Of a stretch of 6,359 nucleotides of DNA, positions 1 through 5,280 are shown piece after piece. How positions within the stretch are numbered: the stretch's first letter is position 1; each line of letters starts with the position of its first letter. Origin of the DNA: an uncultured Clostridia bacterium (GTDB lineage Bacteria; Bacillota; Clostridia; Oscillospirales; Acutalibacteraceae); NCBI GenBank assembly GCA_946628455.1, contig CAMOWP010000102.1, positions 1-6,359 on the forward strand, read 5' to 3'. The position numbers were made by a program, and so were the translations under genes. Below the pieces are notes generated by a model that was not told where the DNA came from, searched no databases, and saw only the letters and a list, made by a program, of their open reading frames with translations.

Positions 1-1105
1 TTGAATAGTTTGAGAAATCCGCAAGCTCATCCTTTTCGTTAGTAGCCGAAACGGTTATAGCGTACTTGCTTTCAGAGGTTGACGGAACATCGTAAACGAT
101 TTCATCAAAGAAGGAATCCTCAACGGGCTCTGAAATATCGGAGCCGTCGTTACCTGCTGCGCAAACGGAAGCGATTCCCTTTTCGCCGAGCTTGTCGAAA
201 ACCTCGTCATACATAGCCTTTTCGTCGGCAGTTCCGCCGCCGCCCCAGGAGTTGTTAACAGCAACAAGGTTTACTCCGAGGTCAGCCGCTCTGCTGATAT
301 AATCGTAAGCTGCAAGAACGTCAGAGGTCATACCTGAGCCCTCGTCGTCAAGCCATTTAACGGGCATAATCTTAACCTTGCTCTTGTTGATGCCCGAGAT
401 ACCCGTTTCGTTATCCGCCGCTGCGGCAACAATGCCTGCGCAGTGTGTTCCGTGGCCGTTGCCGTCTCTCGGAACGCCGTCCTTGTTCTCGCCTGAGAAA
501 TCGTAGCCGTGAACGCCTACAAGCTTTGAGCCATATGTATTGGTCCAGAGATTGTCCTTGAACTCAGGGTGGTCAAAATCAATACCTGTATCTGCAATTG
601 CAACAACAACCTCTTTTTCAGCGCCTGCCGCCTTTTCCCAGAGACCCTCGGCGTTAACGTCCTTATCCTCAACGCCGCCGTTCTGACCCTTGTTATCAAG
701 CGCCCACTGGAAGGAGCTGTAGGTATCGTTTGTGATTGAAGAAATATGCTTTTTGAAATTCGGGAAAGCATACTTGACTCCGCTGTTTGCCTTAAGCTTT
801 TTCATCATCTCCTTGGTTGAAAGCGAGGATGACTTAAGAACTACAACATTAAGGTCGTCAGATTTCTTGCTTTTGAAGGTGTGAGACGCCTTGAGCCTGA
901 TTCCCTTGCCGTAGCTTGCTGAGCCTGCGGTGAGGTAATTCTTTTTCGTTGCCTTGTTGAGAACTGCGATAACCTCGCCCTCAACGTAGCTGTCCTTTAA
1001 AACGTTTTTCTCCGCAGCGGATGCGGAAAGCGGAAATGCAGCAAAGGACGCGGTCATTATAACCGAAAGCAAAACTGCAAGCGCTTTTCTGAAGAATTTT
1101 TTCAT
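1..1105 (-). CDS. Secreted subtilisin-like serine protease (S8), 3' end cut by window
   Basis: A secreted endopeptidase of the subtilase family. Translation from ATG 1105 gives 368 residues, open to the window edge. Residues 1-31 are a Sec signal peptide: KKFFRK, then a hydrophobic core, ending in PLSASAA with likely cleavage near residue 30. About residues 32-120 resemble an I9-type propeptide that inhibits and helps fold the enzyme. The catalytic domain shows Asp172 in ADTGIDFDHPEF, His218 in NGHGTHCAG, the NNSWGGGG substrate strand near 285-295, and oxyanion-hole Asn319 in AAGND. The catalytic Ser (GTSMA motif) would come after residue 368 and cannot be checked, so activity is not proven. 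The start is set by an AGGAGA ribosome site 5-6 nt upstream. Any C-terminal anchoring domain is out of view. The family call is firm; the substrate is unknown. Confidence 0.95.
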   Translation of the reverse strand, partial: MKKFFRKALAVLLSVIMTASFAAFPLSASAAEKNVLKDSYVEGEVIAVLNKATKKNYLTAGSASYGKGIRLKASHTFKSKKSDDLNVVVLKSSSLSTKEMMKKLKANSGVKYAFPNFKKHISSITNDTYSSFQWALDNKGQNGGVEDKDVNAEGLWEKAAGAEKEVVVAIADTGIDFDHPEFKDNLWTNTYGSKLVGVHGYDFSGENKDGVPRDGNGHGTHCAGIVAAAADNETGISGINKSKVKIMPVKWLDDEGSGMTSDVLAAYDYISRAADLGVNLVAVNNSWGGGGTADEKAMYDEVFDKLGEKGIASVCAAGNDGSDISEPVEDSFFDEIVYDVPSTSESKYAITVSATNEKDELADFSNYS

Positions 1106-1111
1106 ACTTTT

Positions 1112-1134
1112 CTCCTGTCTGATTTTTTCAGGAG
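1112..1134 (-). promoter_or_regulatory. Small inverted repeat covering the protease ribosome site
   Basis: On the minus strand CTCCTG (1129-1134) can pair with CAGGAG (1112-1117) across an 11-nt A-rich loop. The second arm contains the Shine-Dalgarno of the protease, so the hairpin would mask it. Six base pairs could arise by chance, and no trigger is visible. Confidence 0.25.
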
Positions 1135-1232
1135 CACCCTTCGCGCTCCCTCTACTTAATAAGTACCACTTAAAATGAAAAATGTCACAGAAAAAATATA
1201 AATTTTTGCAAATTTTCATTTTCCGTAATTCC

Positions 1233-1261
1233 AATATATCACCGAATAATAGAAAATTCAA
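1233..1261 (-). promoter_or_regulatory. Predicted sigma-A promoter for the protease
   Basis: Read on the minus strand: -35 TTGAAT (1256-1261), 17-nt spacer, -10 TATATT (1233-1238) preceded by TG one base upstream (extended -10). Transcription would start near 1226, leaving a leader of about 120 nt. A second, poorer candidate (GTGACA with 17-nt spacer and TACTTA) lies closer to the gene. Confidence 0.55.
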
Positions 1262-1280
1262 TAGACAATCGTCGGCTTGA

Positions 1281-1323
1281 GAAAAAATTAACAGATTCGT
1301 TATATATTACGAATCTGTTAATT
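1281..1323 (-). terminator. Intrinsic terminator of the DUF1846 gene
   Basis: A perfect 15-bp stem (1286-1300 with 1309-1323, 8-nt loop TATATATT in plus sense) begins 3 nt after the stop codon. On the minus strand it runs straight into a tract of six T. The stem is AT-rich but long. No T run follows on the plus strand, so it should act only for the minus-strand gene. Confidence 0.85.
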
Positions 1324-1326
1324 GCT

Positions 1327-2790
1327 TTAATTGCTTTTTGCGTCGCAGGTTATGCGGATGCCTATTCGCTTTAAAACTGAGGTATCAACATTTGAGAGCA
1401 TAACGCTTGAGTGCATTTCGCAGTTTTTAAGATTTTTGAGCTGGTCCATAGCCCTTGCCGCGTTTTCATCCGTTACGGCTGAAATTGAGAGCGCAAGCAG
1501 CGTTTCGTCCGTATGGAGTCTCGGGTTTTTGCTTCCGAGATAGCCAAGCTTAAGCTTCTGAACGGGCTTGATAACCTCGGGGTTGATAAGAATAATTTCA
1601 TCGTCAATGCCCGCAAGCTGCTTAAGCGCGTTTAAAAGTGACGACGAGCAGCAGCCGAGGAGCTCTGAGGTCTTTCCCGTTACAACCGTTCCGTCAGTAA
1701 GCTCAATTGCGGCACAGGGGCTGTTTGTTTCCTCAGCGCGCTTTCTTGCCGCGCCGACTGTGGCTCTGTCCTCCTCGCTGATTCCCGCCTGGTTCATAAG
1801 CAGCTCAAGCTCATAAAGCTCGTTGCTTCTTCTGTCATCCTTGGCGGCGGCAATTTTTGCATCAAGATAACGCCTGATGATTTCCTGCCTTGAAGCCTCG
1901 CAGCACGCATCATCGTCAATAATGCAGTTGCCGGCCATATTAACGCCCATATCCGTCGGGGATTTATAAGGGCACTCGCCGTAAATCTTATCAAAGGTCG
2001 CCTTGAGCACGGGGAATATTTCAACGTCGCGGTTATAGTTAACGGTTGTTTTTCCGTAAGCCTCAAGGTGCCACGGGTCAATCATATTAACGTCGTTAAG
2101 GTCAGCCGTTGCAGCCTCATAAGCGAGGTTAACGGGGTGCTTTAGCGGGATGTTCCATATCGGGAAGGTTTCAAACTTTGCGTAGCCCGCCTTGATTCCT
2201 CTTTTATGCTCGTGGTAAAGCTGAGACAGGCAGGTCGCCATTTTTCCGCTGCCGGGGCCGGGGGCGGTTACAACAACGAGCTTTCTTGAGGTTTCGATAT
2301 AATCGTTTTTGCCGTAGCCGTCGTCAGACACAATTTTTGAAATGTTTGACGGATAACCGTTTATAACGTAGTGATGGTAAACCTTGTAGCCCATTTTGTT
2401 AAGGCGCATTTCAAACGCTTCAACCTTGGCGCTCGGAGCGTATTTTGTAAGCACTACGCTTCCGACCATAAGCCCGATTTCCGTAAACTCGCCGATAAGG
2501 CGCACAACGTCGTCGTCGTATGTAATTCCGAGGTCGCCCCTGAGCTTTGCCTTTTCAATATCCTGAGCCGAGATTACAATTACAACCTCAGCCTCGTCCT
2601 TTAATTTAAGAAGCATCTGAAGCTTGCTGTCAGGCTGGAAGCCGGGAAGAACTCTTGAAGCGTGGTAATCGTCAAAAAGCTTGCCGCCGAATTCGAGATA
2701 GAGCTTGCCGCCGAACTCATTAATCCTCTCTCTTATTCTTTCGGACTGCATTGACTTGTATTTATCGTTGTCAAAACCGATTTTGTACAT
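1327..2790 (-). CDS. DUF1846 (UPF0371) family protein
   Basis: Complete 487-residue protein that I recognise as the DUF1846/UPF0371 family, cytoplasmic proteins of about 500 residues common in Firmicutes and Actinobacteria with no agreed biochemical role. Matches include the N-terminal IGFDNDKYKSMQSERI, the EFGGKLFDDYHASRVLPGF block (about 33-51), a phosphate-loop-like APGPGSGKMATCLSQ (176-190), and the C-terminal LGYLGSKNPRLHTDETLLAL (415-434). The GPGSGK loop suggests nucleotide or phosphate binding, but this is inference and no reaction can be assigned. There is no signal peptide or membrane segment. Cys pairs occur at 296-297 and 380-381. The ATG at 2790 has a strong GGAGGA ribosome site 7 nt upstream. 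The gene is monocistronic, with its own promoter and terminator, and divergent from the DUF1858 unit. Confidence 0.93.
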   Translation of the reverse strand: MYKIGFDNDKYKSMQSERIRERINEFGGKLYLEFGGKLFDDYHASRVLPGFQPDSKLQMLLKLKDEAEVVIVISAQDIEKAKLRGDLGITYDDDVVRLIGEFTEIGLMVGSVVLTKYAPSAKVEAFEMRLNKMGYKVYHHYVINGYPSNISKIVSDDGYGKNDYIETSRKLVVVTAPGPGSGKMATCLSQLYHEHKRGIKAGYAKFETFPIWNIPLKHPVNLAYEAATADLNDVNMIDPWHLEAYGKTTVNYNRDVEIFPVLKATFDKIYGECPYKSPTDMGVNMAGNCIIDDDACCEASRQEIIRRYLDAKIAAAKDDRRSNELYELELLMNQAGISEEDRATVGAARKRAEETNSPCAAIELTDGTVVTGKTSELLGCCSSSLLNALKQLAGIDDEIILINPEVIKPVQKLKLGYLGSKNPRLHTDETLLALSISAVTDENAARAMDQLKNLKNCEMHSSVMLSNVDTSVLKRIGIRITCDAKSN

Positions 2791-2821
2791 AAACTAATCC
2801 TCCGCAAAAAATCTAAAGTTT

Positions 2822-2850
2822 ATTGTAACATTTTTCAGAAGATTTTTCAA
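2822..2850 (-). promoter_or_regulatory. Predicted sigma-A promoter for the DUF1846 gene
   Basis: On the minus strand: -35 TTGAAA (2845-2850), 17-nt spacer, -10 TACAAT (2822-2827). Each box matches the consensus at five of six positions. The start site would be near 2815, giving a short leader of about 25 nt that contains the GGAGGA ribosome site. Confidence 0.75.
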
Positions 2851-2874
2851 CGGCAATATTATAAAATTATTCGC

Positions 2875-2903
2875 TTGACATAAAATATTTAATGTGATAA
2901 CAT
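2875..2903 (+). promoter_or_regulatory. Predicted sigma-A promoter for the DUF1858-EamA unit
   Basis: Perfect -35 TTGACA (2875-2880), 17-nt spacer, -10 TAACAT (2898-2903, four of six consensus bases). It lies back to back with the DUF1846 promoter, with 24 bp between the two -35 boxes. The start would be near 2910, about 5 nt before the folded leader element, so the RNA would consist almost entirely of that element up to the ribosome site. An 8-bp inverted repeat, TATTCGCT (2868-2875) and AGCGAATA (2904-2911), brackets the promoter and could be an operator. Confidence 0.7.
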
Positions 2904-2915
2904 AGCGAATAGATA

Positions 2916-3083
2916 GGCGCCGGCTAACGAATCCAAAACGCTTAAAATGCAGTTTTCATTAAGCTGATTTGGTCTTAGATGCGGCAAAAAACGCAGGAAT
3001 ACTTTATGTATTCCGAGTATTTTTAACAATATATAAGGGCAAAGCAGCTAATGAAAACCGTATCGGATTCATTAGTCGGTGCC
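2916..3083 (+). ncRNA. Long structured leader RNA, candidate cis-regulatory element
   Basis: The leader folds into a long closed structure. P1 pairs 2916-2934 with 3065-3083: 19 positions, of which 16 are Watson-Crick, two are G-U wobbles and one is a C-A mismatch. P2 pairs GTTTTCATTA (2952-2961) with 3049-3058 and, after a bulged A2962, GCTG (2963-2966) with CAGC (3045-3048). After an A-G mismatch, TTTG (2968-2971) pairs with CAAA (3040-3043), and CTTA (2974-2977) can pair with TAAG (3034-3037). The apical part carries two hairpins: TGCG/CGCA (2980-2995) and the perfect 7-bp GGAATAC/GTATTCC (2996-3014). P1 ends 2 nt before the AAGGAGG ribosome site of the next gene. Local hairpins at 2933-2972 and 3048-3075 use the same bases as P1 and P2, so two folds exclude each other. 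I cannot match it to a known riboswitch; a ligand or even regulation is inference. A palindromic inserted repeat is the main alternative. Confidence 0.6.
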
Positions 3084-3100
3084 TTAAGGAGGCTTAACAT

Positions 3101-3313
3101 ATGGAAATCACAAAGAACACAACTATGGGCGAAATGCTTAATTACGACAGAGGAATCGCGGCAATTCTTATGCAGAGCGGTATGCACTGCGTTGGCTGCC
3201 CCGCTTCAATCGGCGAGAGCCTTGAGGAGGCCTGCATGGTTCACGGAATTGACAGCGACATCGTTTTAAGACAGATTCAGGAATACCTCAAGGTTAAAGA
3301 GGCAAATAAGTAA
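3101..3313 (+). CDS. DUF1858 CxxC redox-disulfide protein
   Basis: A small cytoplasmic protein of 70 residues, the normal full length for the DUF1858 group (also described as hybrid-cluster-protein-associated redox disulfide domain). It starts MEITKNTTMGEMLNYD, the usual opening of this family, and has the diagnostic CVGCP motif with Cys30 and Cys33, preceded by GMHC. A further Cys45 lies in EEACMVHGID. The CxxC pair presumably cycles between thiol and disulfide or binds a metal; partner and role are not established. No hybrid cluster protein gene is visible in this window. The start is fixed by an excellent AAGGAGG ribosome site 8 nt upstream, right at the end of the folded leader. It is the first gene of a unit with the exporter 54 nt downstream. 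Confidence 0.9.
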   Translation: MEITKNTTMGEMLNYDRGIAAILMQSGMHCVGCPASIGESLEEACMVHGIDSDIVLRQIQEYLKVKEANK

Positions 3314-3323
3314 TTGAGTTTCA

Positions 3324-3344
3324 GGGAGGGCGAGCAGTCCTCCC
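3324..3344 (+). other. GC-rich hairpin between DUF1858 and exporter genes
   Basis: GGGAGG (3324-3329) pairs with CCTCCC (3339-3344) over a 9-nt loop in the 54-nt gap between the two genes. No T run follows, so it is unlikely to be a full terminator. It may stabilise the upstream message or lower expression of the exporter relative to the first gene. Confidence 0.4.
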
Positions 3345-3367
3345 CTATGTTTATCTAAAGGTAATTT

Positions 3368-4303
3368 ATGAGTAAAAATATGAGCTTGAGGAACTCGCTC
3401 ATCCTCGTTCTCACTGCGTTTATATGGGGCGTTGCCTTCGTTGCGCAAAGAGAGGGCGGAAGCGAAACGGGGCCTTACACCTTTATTTGTTTAAGGTACA
3501 TAATCGGCGGGCTTGTTCTGCTTCCCGTTATTAAAATTCTTGATAAGGCGGGCGTTTCAAAAGAGACCGTTCCGAAAACGAAGGAAGATAAAAAGCTTCT
3601 TCTCAAGGGCGGAATCTGCTGCGGGCTGTGCCTTGTTACGGCGTCCTTTTTTCAGCAGGTAGGAATGTATATGGGAACTTCCGCAGGCAAGGCGGGCTTT
3701 CTTACGGCGTGTTACATTGTTCTCGTTCCGATTTTAGGGCTGTTTCTCAAAAAGAAATGCGGGCTTAACATCTGGCTTGCGGTTGCTATAACAGTCGGCG
3801 GGCTGTATCTTCTTTGCATAAACGGAGAGTTCAGAATGCAGACGAGTGATATTCTCGTTCTTATCTGCTCGCTCGTTTTTGCAATGCATATAATAACTAT
3901 TGACAATTTCATCAACAAGAACGTAAACGGCGTGAGAATGAGCTGCATACAGTTTTTCGTTTCCGCCTTCATTGCGTTTTTCCCGATGTTTTTCATTGAG
4001 CTTCACGGCTCATTTGAAGAGCTTATCCCCGCGCTTCAGGTTGCGTTCAGCGGCAAGGCGCTGATTTCAGTTTTATACGCGGGCGTTATGTCCTCAGGCG
4101 TTGCCTACACGCTTCAGATTATCGGGCAAAAGGACGTCAACCCGACAGTCGCTTCGCTTTTAATGAGCCTTGAATCTGTGTTTTCCGTCCTTGCAGGGTG
4201 GGTGCTTCTTAAAGAAGCGCTCAGCGTTAAGGAGCTGCTCGGCTGTGCGCTGATTTTCGCGGCGATAGTTTTAGCACAGCTCCCGCAAAAGAAAAAAGCA
4301 TAA
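3368..4303 (+). CDS. DMT superfamily transporter, EamA type
   Basis: An inner-membrane protein of 311 residues, the usual size for two-repeat EamA exporters. Ten hydrophobic segments are visible at about 9-27, 37-57, 78-100, 107-127, 132-151, 161-180, 190-211, 230-252, 260-281 and 288-306. The first EamA repeat includes ASFFQQVGMYMGTSAGKAGF (91-111) and ends in GGLYLLCING. The second includes SSGVAYTLQIIGQKDVNPT (242-260), then SLLMSLESVFSVLAGWVLLKE (263-283). Family members export amino acids, metabolites or drugs, so the substrate cannot be read from sequence. The N-terminus MSKN is short, with a modest AAAGG ribosome site 6 nt before the ATG; Met5 is a possible alternative start. It shares a transcript with the DUF1858 gene, and the terminator starts 7 nt after the stop. 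The C-terminus is lysine-rich (QKKKA), as expected for a cytoplasmic tail. Confidence 0.92.
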   Translation: MSKNMSLRNSLILVLTAFIWGVAFVAQREGGSETGPYTFICLRYIIGGLVLLPVIKILDKAGVSKETVPKTKEDKKLLLKGGICCGLCLVTASFFQQVGMYMGTSAGKAGFLTACYIVLVPILGLFLKKKCGLNIWLAVAITVGGLYLLCINGEFRMQTSDILVLICSLVFAMHIITIDNFINKNVNGVRMSCIQFFVSAFIAFFPMFFIELHGSFEELIPALQVAFSGKALISVLYAGVMSSGVAYTLQIIGQKDVNPTVASLLMSLESVFSVLAGWVLLKEALSVKELLGCALIFAAIVLAQLPQKKKA

Positions 4304-4309
4304 TTAAAA

Positions 4310-4335
4310 CCCCGGCTGTGAGTCGGGGCTTTTTT
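4310..4335 (+). terminator. Intrinsic terminator after the exporter gene
   Basis: CCCCGGCT (4310-4317) pairs with AGTCGGGG (4321-4328), one G-U included, around a GTG loop, followed by C and six T (4330-4335). On the minus strand the same hairpin is followed by TTTT, so it may also end transcription from the rhamnosidase remnant, whose stop codon (4334-4336) overlaps the T run. Confidence 0.9.
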
Positions 4336-4917
4336 AGTATTCAAATGTGTATGTGCCTGCCTTAAGGAGCTTCTGCGTTCCGTCAGGAAGAATTAAATCA
4401 GCCGTTGTGTTTGAAGGGATTTCAAACTTAAATACGGTTTTGCCGTTTTTCTTTTCCCATTCGGACTTAATTTTTCCGTAAGGTGAATTATAGCTCGCAC
4501 TTGCAAAGATAAGCGTTCCGCCCGGCTGAGGCTGAATTCCTTTTTGGAATAATCGGCGGGAAGGCGTTCTTCGTCTGCCATAAGCCCGCTTGTTATCCAG
4601 CCTGCGCGCCATTCTTCAGGGCTGATTCCCGTTTCAAAAAAGGCTGTTTCCGATTTTTCTGAGACACCGTTTTCATCCCATACTGTAACGCTCCAGAAAT
4701 AACGGGTTCTGCTTTCAGGTTCAAAAGCTGCGGTGCAGTTCATTGATGAGGAAGAGATTTTCCCGCTGTCAAAAACAGTTTCGTTTTCATTTTTAACCGT
4801 TACCTGATACGCGCTCTGCGTTATTCCGCCTTCAACGTTCCAGGTAAGGCGGAGCTGTTTATCGTCAATTCCGAGCGGGTTGTTTCTGTGATTAAGCTGT
4901 AATCTTATTGGCTTCAT
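4334..4917 (-). pseudogene. GH78 alpha-L-rhamnosidase remnant with internal deletion and frameshift
   Basis: Intact GH78 rhamnosidases are roughly 850-1000 residues and remove alpha-L-rhamnose from plant glycans and glycosides. Here only the two ends survive. From ATG 4917, residues 1 to about 130 match the family N-terminal fibronectin-like region: NNPLGIDDKQLRLTW (12-26), QSAYQVTV, FDSGKISSS, SRTRYFWSVTVWDENG (69-84), FFETGI, EEWRAGWI and then YSKKEFSLS. In another frame from about 4537 to 4334 lies the family C-terminal end, IQPQPGGTLIFASASYNSPYGKI, then a beta-rich tail with NTTADLILPDG and a TAA stop. The switch falls within about 4521-4540. The whole (alpha/alpha)6 catalytic barrel, probably more than 600 residues, is missing. 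In the N-terminal frame translation would run to 4393 as meaningless sequence, giving a 174-residue product. The start has an AGGGGA ribosome site and a good promoter. No activity is expected. Confidence 0.88.
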
Positions 4918-4946
4918 ATGCTGTCCCCTGGAAATTTAATATAATA

Positions 4947-4975
4947 ATTTTACCACACAGGCACTTTCAATTCAA
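4947..4975 (-). promoter_or_regulatory. Predicted promoter of the rhamnosidase remnant
   Basis: On the minus strand: -35 TTGAAT (4970-4975), 17-nt spacer, -10 TAAAAT (4947-4952). An overlapping choice is TTGAAA with 18-nt spacer and TATTAT. The -35 lies 2 bp from the hairpin terminator at 4978-5005, which would insulate it from korC readthrough. The promoter seems undamaged although the gene is dead. Confidence 0.6.
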
Positions 4976-4977
4976 CA

Positions 4978-5005
4978 AAAAAGGACAGCAAACGCTGTCC
5001 TTTTT
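4978..5005. terminator. Bidirectional hairpin terminator, distal copy
   Basis: GGACAGC (4983-4989) pairs with GCTGTCC (4994-5000) around AAAC, extended by five A-T pairs to 4978-5005. T runs follow on both strands: five on plus, six on minus. On the minus strand it would stop transcripts leaving korC. It shares an exact 24-nt core with the hairpin at 5281-5304. Confidence 0.75.
4980..5003 (+). repeat. 24-nt hairpin repeat, copy 1
   Basis: Core AAAGGACAGC, AAAC, GCTGTCCTTT, identical base for base and in the same orientation (loop AAAC on plus) to 5281-5304. Identity stops exactly at both ends of the palindrome. It may be a duplicated target site around the 5004-5280 segment, or an independent copy of a common terminator. 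Confidence 0.85.
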
Positions 5006-5046
5006 CAGCGTGTCGAAAAACCCAAGAAATAGATTTCGACACGCTG
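5006..5046. repeat. 13-bp perfect inverted repeat at the left end of the insert
   Basis: CAGCGTGTCGAAA (5006-5018) and TTTCGACACGCTG (5034-5046) are perfect complements with a 15-nt loop. The outer arm contains the left 10-bp terminal repeat of the insert, so TGTCGAAA occurs three times in the segment (5011, and inverted at 5034 and 5268). Confidence 0.85.
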
Positions 5047-5071
5047 TAAGACTTTTGAAAAAGCTGCAGAA

Positions 5072-5129
5072 TTCCGTTTTCTTGCGAACTTTGCTGTACG
5101 ATGGTACCGCTTGTTCGCAAAAAACGGAA
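5072..5129. repeat. 17-bp hairpin with branched loop
   Basis: TTCCGTTTT (5072-5080) pairs with AAAACGGAA (5121-5129). After one bulged C5081, TTGCGAAC (5082-5089) pairs with GTTCGCAA (5113-5120). Within the loop GTAC (5096-5099) can pair with GTAC (5104-5107), making a nested hairpin. Confidence 0.8.
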
Positions 5130-5135
5130 AACGCC

Positions 5136-5170
5136 AAAAGTGGCAAGAACTCGACGTTCTTGCCGCTTTT
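5136..5170. repeat. 15-bp hairpin in the insert
   Basis: AAAAGTGGCAAGAAC (5136-5150) pairs with GTTCTTGCCGCTTTT (5156-5170) over the 5-nt loop TCGAC. All positions are Watson-Crick except one T-G at 5141/5165. It ends in TTTT on both strands, so it could also terminate weakly. Confidence 0.85.
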
Positions 5171-5183
5171 AATTGTGTTTTTA

Positions 5184-5225
5184 TAGGGTGCTTCGCACGC
5201 GGGACGTCGAGGGCGCCGTCCCCTA
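5184..5225. repeat. GC-rich palindromic block with TAGGG/CCCTA ends
   Basis: TAGGG (5184-5188) and CCCTA (5221-5225) enclose GTGC/GCAC (5188-5198, 3-nt loop) and GGGACG/CGTCCC (5201-5206 and 5217-5222). The arms share a few bases, so not all can pair at once. The G/C richness stands out from the AT-rich surroundings. It looks like a module of a genome-wide interspersed repeat, which cannot be tested here. Confidence 0.6.
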
Positions 5226-5280
5226 CAGTATACGGTATTAATAAATATTCGGCGTGGTTATGCACTTTTTCGACAGTCTC

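Larger units (their letters stand above)
5004..5280. mobile_element. Candidate non-autonomous palindromic insert (MITE-like)
   Basis: A 277-bp non-coding segment sits between two identical 24-nt hairpins. Near its ends are perfect 10-bp inverted repeats, TGTCGAAAAA (5011-5020) and TTTTTCGACA (5266-5275). Inside are several strong hairpins (listed separately) and a G/C-rich block that differs from the AT-rich flanks. No open frame in it looks like a protein and there is no transposase. If removed together with one 24-nt copy, korC would end in a normal hairpin plus T-run terminator, as expected for an insertion. A 24-bp target duplication would be longer than usual for known transposases, so the boundaries are tentative. 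It could also be a bacterial interspersed palindromic repeat or an untranslated RNA. Confidence 0.5.

Noticed and set aside
2875..2903. HcpR, FNR or Rex operator at the DUF1858 promoter
   Set aside because: TTGAC occurs only as the -35 box with no matching GTCAA half-site, and no TTGAT-N4-ATCAA or TTGTTAA-type palindrome is present.
2916..3083. Leader read as a T-box or common metabolite riboswitch
   Set aside because: No T-box AGGGUGGNACCGCG sequence, and no conserved cores that I recognise for TPP, SAM, cobalamin, FMN, purine, glycine or lysine classes.
2916..3083. Leader read as a classical MITE with target duplication
   Set aside because: No convincing short direct repeat flanks the inverted ends, and the element fits exactly between the predicted start site and the ribosome site. 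Kept only as an alternative.
3051..3269. 72-codon plus-strand reading frame starting in the leader
   Set aside because: No ribosome site before its ATG. It overlaps the folded leader and then the DUF1858 gene in another frame, and the product has no recognisable features.
4334..4917. Two separate small genes on the minus strand
   Set aside because: The two frames match the opposite ends of a single GH78 family protein, so one broken gene explains them better than two independent ones.
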